A stretch of DNA of 63,305 nucleotides. It comes from Streptomyces cahuitamycinicus. GTDB lineage: Bacteria; Actinomycetota; Actinomycetes; Streptomycetales; Streptomycetaceae. The stretch lies in contig NZ_POUC01000006.1 of assembly GCF_002891435.1 (NCBI RefSeq), positions 1 to 63,305 of the forward strand. Direction: 5' to 3'. Positions 8,881 through 17,510 of the stretch are shown piece after piece; position 1 is the first letter of the stretch, and the number at the start of each line of letters is the position of its first letter. The position numbers were made by a program, and so were the translations under genes. The notes below the pieces were generated by a model. It saw nothing but the letters and a program-made list of their open reading frames with translations. It did not search any database and was not told where the DNA came from.

Positions 8881-10041
8881 ATGAAACCCTTCCGTATAGA
8901 TGTGCCGCAGGCGGATCTCGACGACCTGCGGCGCCGACTGGCCAACACCCGCTGGCCCGCCGTTTCGAGTGACGCGGACTGGAGCCGCGGCGTTCCGATG
9001 GGCTACCTGCAGGAGCTTGCCGAGTACTGGAGCACAAGCTTCGACTGGCGCGCCGCTGAAGCCAAGATCAATAAGTTCCCGCAGTTCACCACCGAGATCG
9101 ACGGCGCCAATGTCCACTTCATCCACGTCCGTTCCCCCGAAGGGAACGCGACGCCGATGATCATGACGCATGGCTGGCCGGGCTCGCCCATCGAGTACCT
9201 GGACGTCATTGAGGCGCTCACCGACCCACGGTCGCACGGTGGCAACCCGGACGAGGCTTACCACCTCGTCATCCCCAGCATCCCCGGCTTCGGCTTTTCC
9301 GGCCCGACATCCGAACCCGGCTGGACCCTCCCCCGCATTGCCCATGCCTGGGGGGAGCTGATGGCCCAACTGGACTACGAGCACTACGTCGCCCAGGGTG
9401 GTGACCTCGGCGCAGTCATCTCCATCCTCCTCGGCCACCAGCGGCCGCAGAACGTGTCAGGGGTACACGTCAACTTCCTGATCACCGCGCCGAGTGGGGA
9501 CCCAGCACAGCTGGCGGACTTCAACGACTCCGACTTCGGGCGGCTGGGCGTGCTGACCCGATTCGCGGACGAGCTCTCCGGATACATGAAGCTCCAGTCG
9601 ACGCGGCCGCAGACGGTGTCCTACGCTCTGACCGACTCACCGGTCGGCCAACTGGCCTGGATCGTAGAGAAGTTCAAGGACTGGACCGACTCGGACAAGG
9701 AACCCGAGGACGCGGTCGACCGGGACCAACTCCTGACCAACGTCACCGCCTACTGGCTCACCAATACTGCCGGCTCGACGGCGCACTTCTACTTCGACAA
9801 CGCGGACCTGCTGCCCACTGCGCCGACTCCGCAGGCCCCGCCGCCGCCGCTGCCTGTGCCGCTGGGCGTGGCGGTGTACCCGCACGACCCCGCACTGCCC
9901 ATCCGCAAGCTGGCCGACCCGCTCTACCCGGACATCGTGCACTGGGCCGAGTACGAGCGCGGTGGCCACTTCGCCGCCATGGAGGAGCCTGACCTTTTCA
10001 TCGGCGACCTCCAGGCATTCCGGCGGGCGCTGCCCCGGTAA
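8881..10041 (+). CDS. epoxide hydrolase, SgcF/NcsF2-like
   Basis: 386 aa. The N-terminal EHN domain (MKPFRIDVPQADLDDLRRRL, NTRWP) precedes an alpha/beta hydrolase core with the oxyanion motif MTHGWPGSPIEYLDVIEAL. The nucleophilic Asp is in AQGGDLGAVIS and the catalytic His in ERGGHFAAMEEP. Size and architecture match the microsomal-type epoxide hydrolases of enediyne clusters (SgcF, NcsF2), which open the core epoxide to a vicinal diol, but the family also occurs elsewhere. A strong terminator follows. Confidence 0.9.
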   Translation: MKPFRIDVPQADLDDLRRRLANTRWPAVSSDADWSRGVPMGYLQELAEYWSTSFDWRAAEAKINKFPQFTTEIDGANVHFIHVRSPEGNATPMIMTHGWPGSPIEYLDVIEALTDPRSHGGNPDEAYHLVIPSIPGFGFSGPTSEPGWTLPRIAHAWGELMAQLDYEHYVAQGGDLGAVISILLGHQRPQNVSGVHVNFLITAPSGDPAQLADFNDSDFGRLGVLTRFADELSGYMKLQSTRPQTVSYALTDSPVGQLAWIVEKFKDWTDSDKEPEDAVDRDQLLTNVTAYWLTNTAGSTAHFYFDNADLLPTAPTPQAPPPPLPVPLGVAVYPHDPALPIRKLADPLYPDIVHWAEYERGGHFAAMEEPDLFIGDLQAFRRALPR

Positions 10042-10066
10042 CGGCAGGCACCCCGAACTCCGAAGG

Positions 10067-10107
10067 GGGCCCGTGCGGACGGAACACACCCTGTCCGGCA
10101 CGGGCCC
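10067..10107 (+). terminator. hairpin terminator after epoxide hydrolase gene
   Basis: GGGCCCGTGCGGAC (10067-10080) pairs with GTCCGGCACGGGCCC (10093-10107) with one bulge, starting 25 bp after the stop codon. It is GC-rich without a long T run, as is usual in Streptomyces. Confidence 0.75.
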
Positions 10108-10304
10108 TTCGGCCTGCCCGCAGGCGCCGCAAGAGACGTATCCGCTCAGCGCGTTGTGATCAGCGGCGTCGCTGCGGGCACCGCGCACTGCCCCGCAAGT
10201 ACTACGGGGCAGCTGGCCGGATGCCTCATGCAACCGACCTGCCCCCACCGCACCGGCGTTACGGTCCCGGGCGTGCGGGCAGCGTGGGCATTCCTCGTCG
10301 TCGA

Positions 10305-10459
10305 GTGCGATCTGGGACGCCGGGTACGGCGCCGGCGTGCCGGGGCCCCGGATTGACGGTTCGGGGCCGCCCCGTCGCCTCTGGCCCGTACCCATCTGGC
10401 CAGGTCCTGAGTCCAGTGCGCCCAAGACCGTTCGGGGCGTGAGGCTGAGCGGACTCACT
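10305..10459. repeat. left arm of long imperfect inverted repeat
   Basis: The reverse complement of this stretch closely matches 17166-17391. One block shares ACGGTCTTGGGCGC; a second shares ACCTGGCCAGATGGGTACGG and CACGCCGGCGCCGT and extends to GATCGCAC. The right copy carries about 70 extra bases between the blocks. The two arms enclose 6.7 kb. No coding function is evident. Confidence 0.75.
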
Positions 10460-10464
10460 CCCCC

Positions 10465-11109
10465 TCAGTCCACAGGGTCGGTCCTCAGGTCGTCGATGAC
10501 GGTGTCCACGACATGGGCAGCGAGCCTGTTCACGGTGCTGCGCTCCTGCCATCGCAGGGGGCCGCGGGTCGCCAGATCGGCGAAACCGTGCACGGCGGAC
10601 CAGCAGATCCATTCGGCGTCGGTCCGCCGTTGCGGGGTCAGAGCGCCGGTGTCGACCATTTCGTCGAGCGTATCCAGCAGCAGCTGGTAGGGCGGCGGGA
10701 CACGGTCGCCTACGGCGAGGTGCGGGCTGTCGCCGCGGGGCTGCTCCTGGGTCAGAATGGCGAGTTCGAACCAGCCCGGTTCCGACAGGGCGAACTGGAT
10801 GTAGCCCAGGCCCACTCCGCGCAGGTGCTGCACAGCGCGTTCGGCGGGATGGGCCGCGCGCCGTACGGTGGTCATCCGGTCGAGCATGGCTTGGGCGAGC
10901 CGGTCCTGGGTCTCGGCGGCGACGGCCAGGACAAGTGCCTGCCGGTCCGCGAAATGCCGGTAGGCGGCATTGGGTGTGACACCGACGGAGCGGGTGAGCT
11001 CCCGCAGCCCCAGAGCGCCGGCCCCACCGGTCCGGGCGGCCTTGAGGCCGGCTTCCACCAGTGCTGCTCTCAGTCCGCCGTGGTGGTACGTGCGCGTAGT
11101 ACTGGCCAT
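10465..11109 (-). CDS. TetR-family transcriptional regulator
   Basis: 214 aa starting at ATG 11109. The N-terminal TetR helix-turn-helix (residues about 10-55) includes RELTRSVGVTPNAAYRHFADRQALV. The C-terminal part resembles the TetR_C_33/WHG ligand domain (ERAVQHLRGVGLGYIQFAL). It is divergent from the reductase-P450 pair. The 15-bp motif 25 bp upstream (11134-11148) recurs twice before the MFS gene, so it probably represses itself and the pump. Confidence 0.9.
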   Translation of the reverse strand: MASTTRTYHHGGLRAALVEAGLKAARTGGAGALGLRELTRSVGVTPNAAYRHFADRQALVLAVAAETQDRLAQAMLDRMTTVRRAAHPAERAVQHLRGVGLGYIQFALSEPGWFELAILTQEQPRGDSPHLAVGDRVPPPYQLLLDTLDEMVDTGALTPQRRTDAEWICWSAVHGFADLATRGPLRWQERSTVNRLAAHVVDTVIDDLRTDPVD

Positions 11110-11133
11110 GATCTGCGCTACCTCCCCCCGCGA

Positions 11134-11148
11134 GTCTACAGCGTGAAC
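11134..11148. promoter_or_regulatory. putative TetR operator
   Basis: GTCTACAGCGTGAAC, close to the dyad GTnnACAnTGTnnAC. It lies just upstream of the TetR start and matches GTATACAGTGTGAAC and GTGGACAGTGTGAAC before the MFS gene. Confidence 0.6.
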
Positions 11149-11296
11149 ATTCCTGGTACGAGGGGCGGCCCTCCGTGCCTCGCACGAGTTCGGTGATTGA
11201 GCACACAGGGAGAAGACGGTCTTGGTGCGGCGTGGCAGCGTCTGGGGGAGCCTCAGTCGTGGTCGATCGGACGGATGTGGCAAGGAGGTCGCCCAA

Positions 11297-12256
11297 GTGA
11301 GCATGGCCGTGTCGTCGCGAACGCTGAAGTTGCGCGTGAGCGCCAAGAAGTCCGTCGCCGACGGGGTGGTCGTCCTCGACCTCGAGCATCCCGATGGCGC
11401 CAGGCTGCCGGACTGGACGCCCGGCGCGCACATCGACCTCATGCTGCCTGGGGGACTCATCCGGCAGTACTCGCTGTGCGGCGACCGGTGGGACGCCTGC
11501 CGGTACCGGGTCGCCGTGCTGCGCGAGCCGGAGGGACGTGGCGGCTCCGCCTACGTGCACGACCGGCTCCAGGTCGGCGACGGCGTCGGCGTCGGGGGGC
11601 CGCGCAACAACTTTCCCCTGGTGCCATCGGAGCGCTACCTGTTCCTCGCGGGCGGCATCGGCATCACGCCGCTGCTGCCGATGATCCACCAGGCGCAGCT
11701 GACAGGAGCGGACTGGAACCTTGTGTACGGCGGTCGCAGCCGTGGATCGATGGCGTTTCTCGACGAACTGGCGGGCTACGGCCCACGAGTCCACGTCGTG
11801 CCCGAGGACACCCGCGGAAGGCCCGACCTGCAGGCCTGGCTGGGGGACGTGCGCGACGGCGTCCGGGTGTACTGCTGCGGCCCAGCCGGGCTGCTCGACG
11901 CCGTCGAGGCAGCGTGCGCCCACTGGCCCACGCCGACCCTGCGCACCGAGCGGTTTGCCGCTGCGCAACAGGAGCTGCCGGTTCGGGACGCGCCGTTCGA
12001 AGTCGTGCTGGCGAACAGTGGAACGAACGTGACCGTCACCCCCGGCACGACGGTTCTCGAGGCTCTGCGCAGGGTCGGGGTGGACGTCCTGTCCTCGTGC
12101 ATGGAAGGCGTCTGTGGCACGTGCGAGACCACCGTGCTCGACGGCCGGGTAGACCACCGGGACGCCCTCCTCAGTCACGACGAGCGCGTGACGGCCGACC
12201 GCATGTTCCCCTGCGTGTCCCGAGCGTGCGGCGACCGGCTGGTACTGGACCTCTGA
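11297..12256 (+). CDS. phthalate-dioxygenase-reductase-type flavin/2Fe-2S oxidoreductase
   Basis: Starting at GTG 11297, with AAGGAGG eight bases upstream, this is 319 aa. Domain order is flavin-binding barrel (PGGLIRQYSLCGD), NAD domain (LFLAGGIGITPLLPMIHQAQ, YCCGPAGLLDAVEAAC), then a plant-type ferredoxin with CMEGVCGTC and a distal Cys in FPCVSRACG. Such reductases pass electrons from NAD(P)H to an oxygenase. The next gene is a P450, so this is probably its dedicated one-protein redox partner, a split version of the P450-reductase layout of CYP116B. Confidence 0.92.
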   Translation: MSMAVSSRTLKLRVSAKKSVADGVVVLDLEHPDGARLPDWTPGAHIDLMLPGGLIRQYSLCGDRWDACRYRVAVLREPEGRGGSAYVHDRLQVGDGVGVGGPRNNFPLVPSERYLFLAGGIGITPLLPMIHQAQLTGADWNLVYGGRSRGSMAFLDELAGYGPRVHVVPEDTRGRPDLQAWLGDVRDGVRVYCCGPAGLLDAVEAACAHWPTPTLRTERFAAAQQELPVRDAPFEVVLANSGTNVTVTPGTTVLEALRRVGVDVLSSCMEGVCGTCETTVLDGRVDHRDALLSHDERVTADRMFPCVSRACGDRLVLDL

Positions 12257-12328
12257 GACGACCATGCCTGCGACAGCGGACCCGCACGCCCGGCCGGACC
12301 TACCGGATCCCGACACGAGACGAAGGCC

Positions 12329-13576
12329 GTGACCATGACCGACGCACCCGCCACAGCGCTCCGCTCAGCCGGGACGCGGCTGCCCGTCAGCGCCCTCGAC
12401 CCGTTCGATCGCGACGTCCTGGAGGACCCGCTCCCGCTTCAAGCCGCGCTGCGCGATGCCGGGCCGCTGGTGTACCTGAGCACCCACGATGTCTATGCGA
12501 TGGCCCGCTACGAACAGGTGTACGCGGCGCTGCGGGACTGGCAGAGTTTTGAGTCCGGGGGCGGGGTGGGCCTGTCCAACTTCCGTACCGGGAAGCCGTG
12601 GCGGTCACCGAGCATCCTGTTGGAGGCCGACCCCCCGTACCACGACGCCCCGCGCCGGGTGCTGGCGGGCCTGCTCGGGCCCCACACGCAGCGCCGGCTA
12701 CGCGACAAGTGGAGGGCGGCGGCGGCGGACCTTGTCGACGAACTGCTGGCCGGCCACACCGGCAACAGCGCCGAGTTCGACGCCGTGGCCTCGCTCGCGG
12801 AGGCCTTCCCTCTGCGCGCCTTTCCGGACGCCGTCGGCATCCCGGACTCCGGGCGCGAAAACCTCCTGCCCTTCAGCGACTTCCTGTTCAACGCCTTCGG
12901 CCCGCGAAACGACCTCGTGGCACTGGGCGCGCCGCGCGCCCGGGAACTGTCGGCCTGGGTGAACTCACACTGCCAACGCGAGGCCCTCACCGAGGATGGG
13001 TTCGGGGCCCAGATCTGGGCGGCGGCCGACCGGGGTGAGCTCACGCCAGAGCAGGCGCCGCTGGTCGTGCGCTCCCTGTTCGCTGCCGGCGTCGACACGA
13101 CCGTGCACGGACTCGCCGCGCTGCTGCACGCGCTCGCCACCCACCCCGCGCAGTGGCAGCGACTGCGGGCAGAGCCGCGGCTTGTGCGGGTGGCCTTCGA
13201 TGAGGCCGTGCGCTGGGCCTCGCCGGTACAGACCTTCTTCAGGACGGCCACCGGTGACATTCGCGTCGCCGGTGGCGTGGTGCCCGCCGGCGCGAAGGTG
13301 CTGCTGCTCCTCGGGGCCGCCAATCGGGACCCCAGGCGCTGGGACGCCCCCGACGCGTTCGACCTGTCCCGCGACCCGTCCGGGCACCTCGGCTTCGGCT
13401 TCGGGCTGCACCAGTGCGTGGGCCAGCACATTGCGCGTCTCGAGGCCGAATGCCTGCTCACGGCGCTGGCGGAGCGTGTGGAGACGATCGAGCTCGCGGG
13501 CCCCACCCGGCGCCGTCCCAACAACACCCTGCGGGCCTGGGACTCGGTGCCGATCCGCGTGCGGCTCGCGCGGTAG
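12329..13576 (+). CDS. cytochrome P450, paired with adjacent reductase
   Basis: 415 aa bacterial class P450. The I-helix AAGVDTTVHGLAALLHAL holds the Asp-Thr proton relay. EAVRWASPVQTFFRTA is the K-helix/ERR region, and the haem Cys is in HLGFGFGLHQCVGQHIARLE. It begins 72 bp after the reductase gene. The sequence style recalls P450s that act on small aromatic acids (CYP199-like); that assignment is tentative. It could tailor the aryl acid or degrade a foreign aromatic. Confidence 0.9.
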   Translation: MTMTDAPATALRSAGTRLPVSALDPFDRDVLEDPLPLQAALRDAGPLVYLSTHDVYAMARYEQVYAALRDWQSFESGGGVGLSNFRTGKPWRSPSILLEADPPYHDAPRRVLAGLLGPHTQRRLRDKWRAAAADLVDELLAGHTGNSAEFDAVASLAEAFPLRAFPDAVGIPDSGRENLLPFSDFLFNAFGPRNDLVALGAPRARELSAWVNSHCQREALTEDGFGAQIWAAADRGELTPEQAPLVVRSLFAAGVDTTVHGLAALLHALATHPAQWQRLRAEPRLVRVAFDEAVRWASPVQTFFRTATGDIRVAGGVVPAGAKVLLLLGAANRDPRRWDAPDAFDLSRDPSGHLGFGFGLHQCVGQHIARLEAECLLTALAERVETIELAGPTRRRPNNTLRAWDSVPIRVRLAR

Positions 13577-13641
13577 AGCAGGGCGCACGGACCGTTTTCC
13601 GGGTTTGCCGAGTTTCGCTGTTTGCCGCGCCTCGCTATCGA

Positions 13642-13680
13642 GTATACAGTGTGAACATGCTGAATGTGGACAGTGTGAAC
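13642..13680. promoter_or_regulatory. putative double TetR operator before MFS gene
   Basis: GTATACAGTGTGAAC (13642-13656) and GTGGACAGTGTGAAC (13666-13680) are direct repeats 24 bp apart, 49 bp before the MFS start. A third copy lies before the TetR gene. Confidence 0.65.
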
Positions 13681-13728
13681 GAGGGCGCGTTATGCCGGGG
13701 ATGAAGGCGATGAGTAAGGGAGACCGTT

Positions 13729-15243
13729 GTGACAACCGTTGATTCGAACGGGACCTCGGAGGGGGTCGCGCAGGCCCTGTCAGGGGACGAGGCCGCCCGG
13801 GCAGAACCGGATCCCCGGCGCTGGCTGGTACTCGCTGTCCTGTCGAGCCTGCAGTTCATGATCTTGCTGGACATGACCGTCGTGAACGTGGCCCTGCCAC
13901 GCATCCAGGATGGACTCGGTTTCTCAGCGTCGGGCCTGGCCTGGGTGGTCAACGGCTATGTGCTGGCTGCAGGTGGCCTGCTGATGCTCGGTGGACGGCT
14001 GGCCGACGTCTTCGGCCGGCGGCGCCTGCTGCTGATTGGTGTGGTCGTCTTCGGCCTGTCCTCGGCGGTATCCGGTGCGGCCGAAGCGCCCTGGATGATG
14101 GTCGTCGGCAGGTTCGGACAGGGCGCTGCCGAGGCGATCGCCGCTCCCGCTTCGCTGGGCCTGATCGCGTTGCTCTTCACCGACCCGAAGGAGCGCACGA
14201 AGGCGCTGGGTGTCTGGGGCGGAATCATCGGACTCGGCGGCACCCTGGGTTACGTCATCTCCGGTGTTCTGACCGACCTGGTGTCCTGGCGCTGGATCTT
14301 CTTCATCAACCTGCCCGTCGCCCTGGTGGCCCTGGTGCTCGTGCCCCGTCTGGTCACCGAGAGTCAGATGGTGCGCGCGAAGGACCACAGCCTCGACATC
14401 ATTGGCGCGGTCACCCTGACCCTCGGGCTCGTCGGAGTTGTCTACGGGCTGCTCCAGGCGGCCGAACACTCCTGGGGATCCACGGCGGTCGTGGTACCGA
14501 TCGCCGCCGGTGCCGCCCTGTTGCTGACGATGCTCCTGGTCGAGCGCAGGGCGAGGAACCCGCTCATCCCGCTCGGGTTCTTCGCCAACCGGACGAGGTC
14601 GGTCGTCAATTTCGTCACGCTGTTCTTCATGGCGGCGTTCATCTCGTACACCTTCATGCTGACTCTGTTCGAGCAGCAGGTCCTGGACTACTCGCCGCTG
14701 GTGACCGGCCTTGCCTGGCTGCCGCTGAGCGTCGGGATCGGGGGTGGAATCGCCCTGGGCACCGCTCTGATCCCGCGCCTGGGGGTCCGGGTGGTCACGG
14801 GTGGCGGCTTCATCGGTGCGGGCGTGGGGCTCTTCCTGACGAGCACAGCCGACGTCGACTCCTCCTACGTAGGCGGGATCATGCCGGGAATGCTGGTGTT
14901 CGGTCTGTTCGCGGGCGCCACCATGCCGGCCGCGACCAACGCCGCGCTGCACGGGGTCACAGTCCAGGACTCAAGCCTGGCCTCTGGCCTGCAGAACACC
15001 ATGCAGCAGATCGGCGGCGCTCTTGGAGTCGCCGTCCTGGTCACCCTGGCTCTGCGGCACGCGGACGGGGAGATCCGGCTCGGTACGGCGCCCGAGGTCG
15101 CGATGACCGAAGGGTACACGCTGGCTTTCCGTATCGGCGCGGCCCTGATGGTGATCGGCGGGCTGCTCGTCATGGCCCTGATCGAGCGCGTCGACACCGA
15201 GCTGCGCGACCCGATGGCCGAGAGTCTCGCGGAATCCCGCTGA
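13729..15243 (+). CDS. MFS efflux transporter, DHA2/EmrB type
   Basis: 504 aa with about 14 hydrophobic segments. Motif A follows TM2 (GGRLADVFGRRRLLLIGVVVF), and WVVNGYVLAAGGLLMLGGRL is typical of the drug:H+ antiporter-2 family. It should export a drug-like compound by proton exchange across the inner membrane. Two copies of the TetR motif lie in its promoter, so expression probably responds to the exported ligand. Confidence 0.93.
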   Translation: MTTVDSNGTSEGVAQALSGDEAARAEPDPRRWLVLAVLSSLQFMILLDMTVVNVALPRIQDGLGFSASGLAWVVNGYVLAAGGLLMLGGRLADVFGRRRLLLIGVVVFGLSSAVSGAAEAPWMMVVGRFGQGAAEAIAAPASLGLIALLFTDPKERTKALGVWGGIIGLGGTLGYVISGVLTDLVSWRWIFFINLPVALVALVLVPRLVTESQMVRAKDHSLDIIGAVTLTLGLVGVVYGLLQAAEHSWGSTAVVVPIAAGAALLLTMLLVERRARNPLIPLGFFANRTRSVVNFVTLFFMAAFISYTFMLTLFEQQVLDYSPLVTGLAWLPLSVGIGGGIALGTALIPRLGVRVVTGGGFIGAGVGLFLTSTADVDSSYVGGIMPGMLVFGLFAGATMPAATNAALHGVTVQDSSLASGLQNTMQQIGGALGVAVLVTLALRHADGEIRLGTAPEVAMTEGYTLAFRIGAALMVIGGLLVMALIERVDTELRDPMAESLAESR

Positions 15244-15323
15244 GGCTGCCGGAGCACTGAGGCCGCCCTTCGCGGCCGCGACAAAACATCCAGAAAACCT
15301 CTCAGAAAGTGGACGGTGCAAAC

Positions 15324-15707
15324 ATGACGGACGTGGACGGCAAGCAGAGCGATTCGGCCCAGCACCCGGCCGTTCCCGGCTGGTTCGACATCTCCAGCCC
15401 GGATGCCGCCCGGACGGCCACCTTCTACCGGGGCATGTTCGGCTGGTCGATCGACGCCCTGGACGACACCTACTCCATGGTGAGCACCGGCGACGATCCT
15501 CCGGTCGGAGGCATCGGCCAGGCCGGCCCCAAGGCTCCCTATACCGGGTTCGTCGCCTACTTCCCGGTGGACGACGTCGACGCCGCCCTGGCACGGGCCG
15601 AAAAGCTCGGCGGTACCCGCGTCCTGGAGCCGCAGTCCACCCCCGATGGCCGGATCGCCGTGTTCGCGGACCCCGACGGCAACAACGTGGGCCTGCTCAG
15701 CCCCTGA
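15324..15707 (+). CDS. VOC-superfamily (glyoxalase/bleomycin-resistance-like) protein
   Basis: About 127 aa from ATG 15324. One VOC unit is clear: VPGWFDISSPDAARTATFYR, MFGWSIDAL, FVAYFPVDDVDAALARAEKL and FADPDGNNVGLLSP. The family includes metal-dependent enzymes and drug-binding resistance proteins. A terminator follows at once. Being last in a TetR-P450-MFS cassette, it may bind or detoxify the same ligand. Confidence 0.88.
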   Translation: MTDVDGKQSDSAQHPAVPGWFDISSPDAARTATFYRGMFGWSIDALDDTYSMVSTGDDPPVGGIGQAGPKAPYTGFVAYFPVDDVDAALARAEKLGGTRVLEPQSTPDGRIAVFADPDGNNVGLLSP

Positions 15708-15723
15708 CTTCTGCCACACACGG

Positions 15724-15760
15724 AAGGGCCACGGTGCCGGTGTACGGCACCGTGGCCCTT
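15724..15760 (+). terminator. hairpin terminator after VOC gene
   Basis: AAGGGCCACGGTGCCG and CGGCACCGTGGCCCTT form a perfect 16-bp stem with a 5-base loop. Confidence 0.9.
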
Positions 15761-16010
15761 CGCGTACTGCCTCCTTCGTGGTCCCGCAACGGAGCTCCCG
15801 GCCTTCGGGCTGACGATCCGGCCCGAGGATCGTCCCGTCGCCAGGGTCAGCGGGCCGACGCGGGGAATCGGGGAGGCTGTCGCGCGGAGGCCGGCGGTGC
15901 AAAGGTGCGGGTCGTCGTGCACAGGAAGATCGCTCAGGGCAAGAACCGTTCCTGTGGACTGAGAACTCCCTGACGAAATGAGTGGCGGGGAACGTCAGGC
16001 TTCTGTGGCC

Positions 16011-16355
16011 ATGAGCCAGAGCGGTTCGCAAGCGGCAGCATTCTTCCGAGATTTCCGCCAGAGCAGAGTGGTCTGGCTTGTCCGGGATGACGACGCAAGC
16101 CCGGCTCCCCTCTCCGCGGACGGCACACGAAGTCTTCCCTTCTGGTCGACCTCGGCCCGCGCCCGGAGGGCAGCGAAGATCTGGGGGCATGGGCTACGCG
16201 TTGAATCCATGCCCTTGGACACCTGGCGCGATCGCGATCTGCCCGACGCCGCCCGAGAGGGATACAAGATCGGCATCAACTGGAGCGGGCAGCGCCTGGT
16301 CGGCTGGAGCTTCACCCCAAGGGAAGTTCTCAACCGGCTGGCGGCGGCTGACTAG
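16011..16355 (+). CDS. DUF2750 domain protein
   Basis: 114 aa from ATG 16011; an in-frame ATG lies at 15978. AAFFRDFRQSRVVWLVRDD, LPFWSTSARARR and EGYKIGINWSGQRLVGWSF match the DUF2750 family of unknown function. The ribosome site is weak. Its end meets the degraded transposase that reads the other way. Confidence 0.7.
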   Translation: MSQSGSQAAAFFRDFRQSRVVWLVRDDDASPAPLSADGTRSLPFWSTSARARRAAKIWGHGLRVESMPLDTWRDRDLPDAAREGYKIGINWSGQRLVGWSFTPREVLNRLAAAD

Positions 16356-17128
16356 CCCACGGCATCGTTCGCCAGAGCGCGCGGTCGCCGCCAGCAGATG
16401 AGTGCGCATCCGAGGATGAGGAAGGCTTCGTGGCTGTCGTCGCGGATCTCCCAGCGGATCCGCAGGCGGTGGAACCAGTGCAGGTGGGCGAATGCGCGCT
16501 CCGCGAACCAGCGTTGGGCGCCCAGGCCGGAGCCGGTGTTCGGTGCCGCGGCGGGCGATCAGCGGCTTCTCGCCGAGGTCCCGGGCCAGCCGGAGGGTAC
16601 GTGCCGTGGTCGTAGCCGCGGTCACCCAGCACCACGTCCGGGCGGCGGGGCCGGCCGCGCGTGCCCCGCACGGGCGGCACGCCTTGGAGCAGTGGGATCG
16701 GCTGGGTGACGTCGTTGCGGTTGCCGCCGGTCAGGGCGGCGGTGAGCGGCATGCCGGTGGCGTCGGTGATCAGGTGGTGTCTGCTGCCCGTCCTGACCCG
16801 GTCGACAGGGCTTCGTCCTGTCTTGGGCTCCCCTTTCAGGCGCCCGGATGGGGGAGCCGTCGACAGCCGCCCAGGTGAAGTCCAGGGCGCTCGCGGCACG
16901 GAGCTCGGCGAGGAGGATCTCGTGCGGCCGGGGCCACACACCGGCTTCTGTCCACTCGGCCAGGCGGCGCCAGCAGGTCATGCCCGAGCCGAAGCCGACT
17001 TCCTGCGGCAGGTGTTCCCAGGCGATCCAGGTGCGCAGCACAAACAGGATGCCCTGGAACACCAGACTTCCCACGGCTTCGGCCGAGCCACCCCGCACCT
17101 CCGGATCAACGGTCTCGGAGCGATCCAA
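16340..17128 (-). mobile_element. IS5-family transposase, pseudogene with several frameshifts
   Basis: Transposase-like peptides occur in order but in different frames. GILFVLRTWIAWEHLPQEVG and GSGMTCWRRLAEWTEAGVW come first, then VDGSPIRAP. After a shift come SPVDRVRTGSRHHLITDATG, GGNRNDVTQ and VVLGDRGYDHGTY, and after another shift LGEKPLIARRGTEH. These match DDE transposases of the IS5 group common in Streptomyces. At least two frame changes leave it inactive. I could not define the terminal repeats. Confidence 0.85.
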
Positions 17129-17165
17129 CCACTTCGAAGATCATTTCGTTAGGCGTTCCGAGTGG

Positions 17166-17391
17166 GAGTGAGTCAGCCGCACGCCCCGGACGGTCTTGGG
17201 CGCGCTGGTCACCGGTGTACTCGAGCCCGGGGCAGCGACACGGACCGTGTCCGTGGTCCGATCCCGGGCGGCCGGTTCCCTCAAGACCTGGCCAGATGGG
17301 TACGGCCAGAGGCGACGGGAGGCCCCGAGCCGTCACTCCGGCGGAGCGGGGCCCCGCACGCCGGCGCCGTGCCCGGCGTCCCGGATCGCAC
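17166..17391. repeat. right arm of long imperfect inverted repeat
   Basis: Inverted copy of 10305-10459, with about 70 additional bases at roughly 17209-17277. Shared blocks include ACGGTCTTGGGCGC and ACCTGGCCAGATGGGTACGG. It sits 38 bp beyond the dead transposase. Confidence 0.75.
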
Positions 17392-17510
17392 GATCACCGT
17401 AGCCCGAACGGCCCAGGACGCCGCAAGCCCGGAAGCCGACCATCACACGATCGCGTTGAACCGCCCTCGTGCAAGCCCCCGGCGAGCAGCTGACAAGCCC
17501 TGGGGACCCT

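Noticed and set aside
10259-12316. 685-aa minus-strand frame across TetR, reductase and P450 genes
   Set aside because: It covers real genes on both strands and contains no domain; a shadow caused by high GC.
12329-13576. P450 as the naphthoate hydroxylase of the cluster
   Set aside because: It lies in the TetR-controlled cassette bounded by inverted repeats with its own reductase; the P450 at 18426 next to ligase and PKS is the better candidate.
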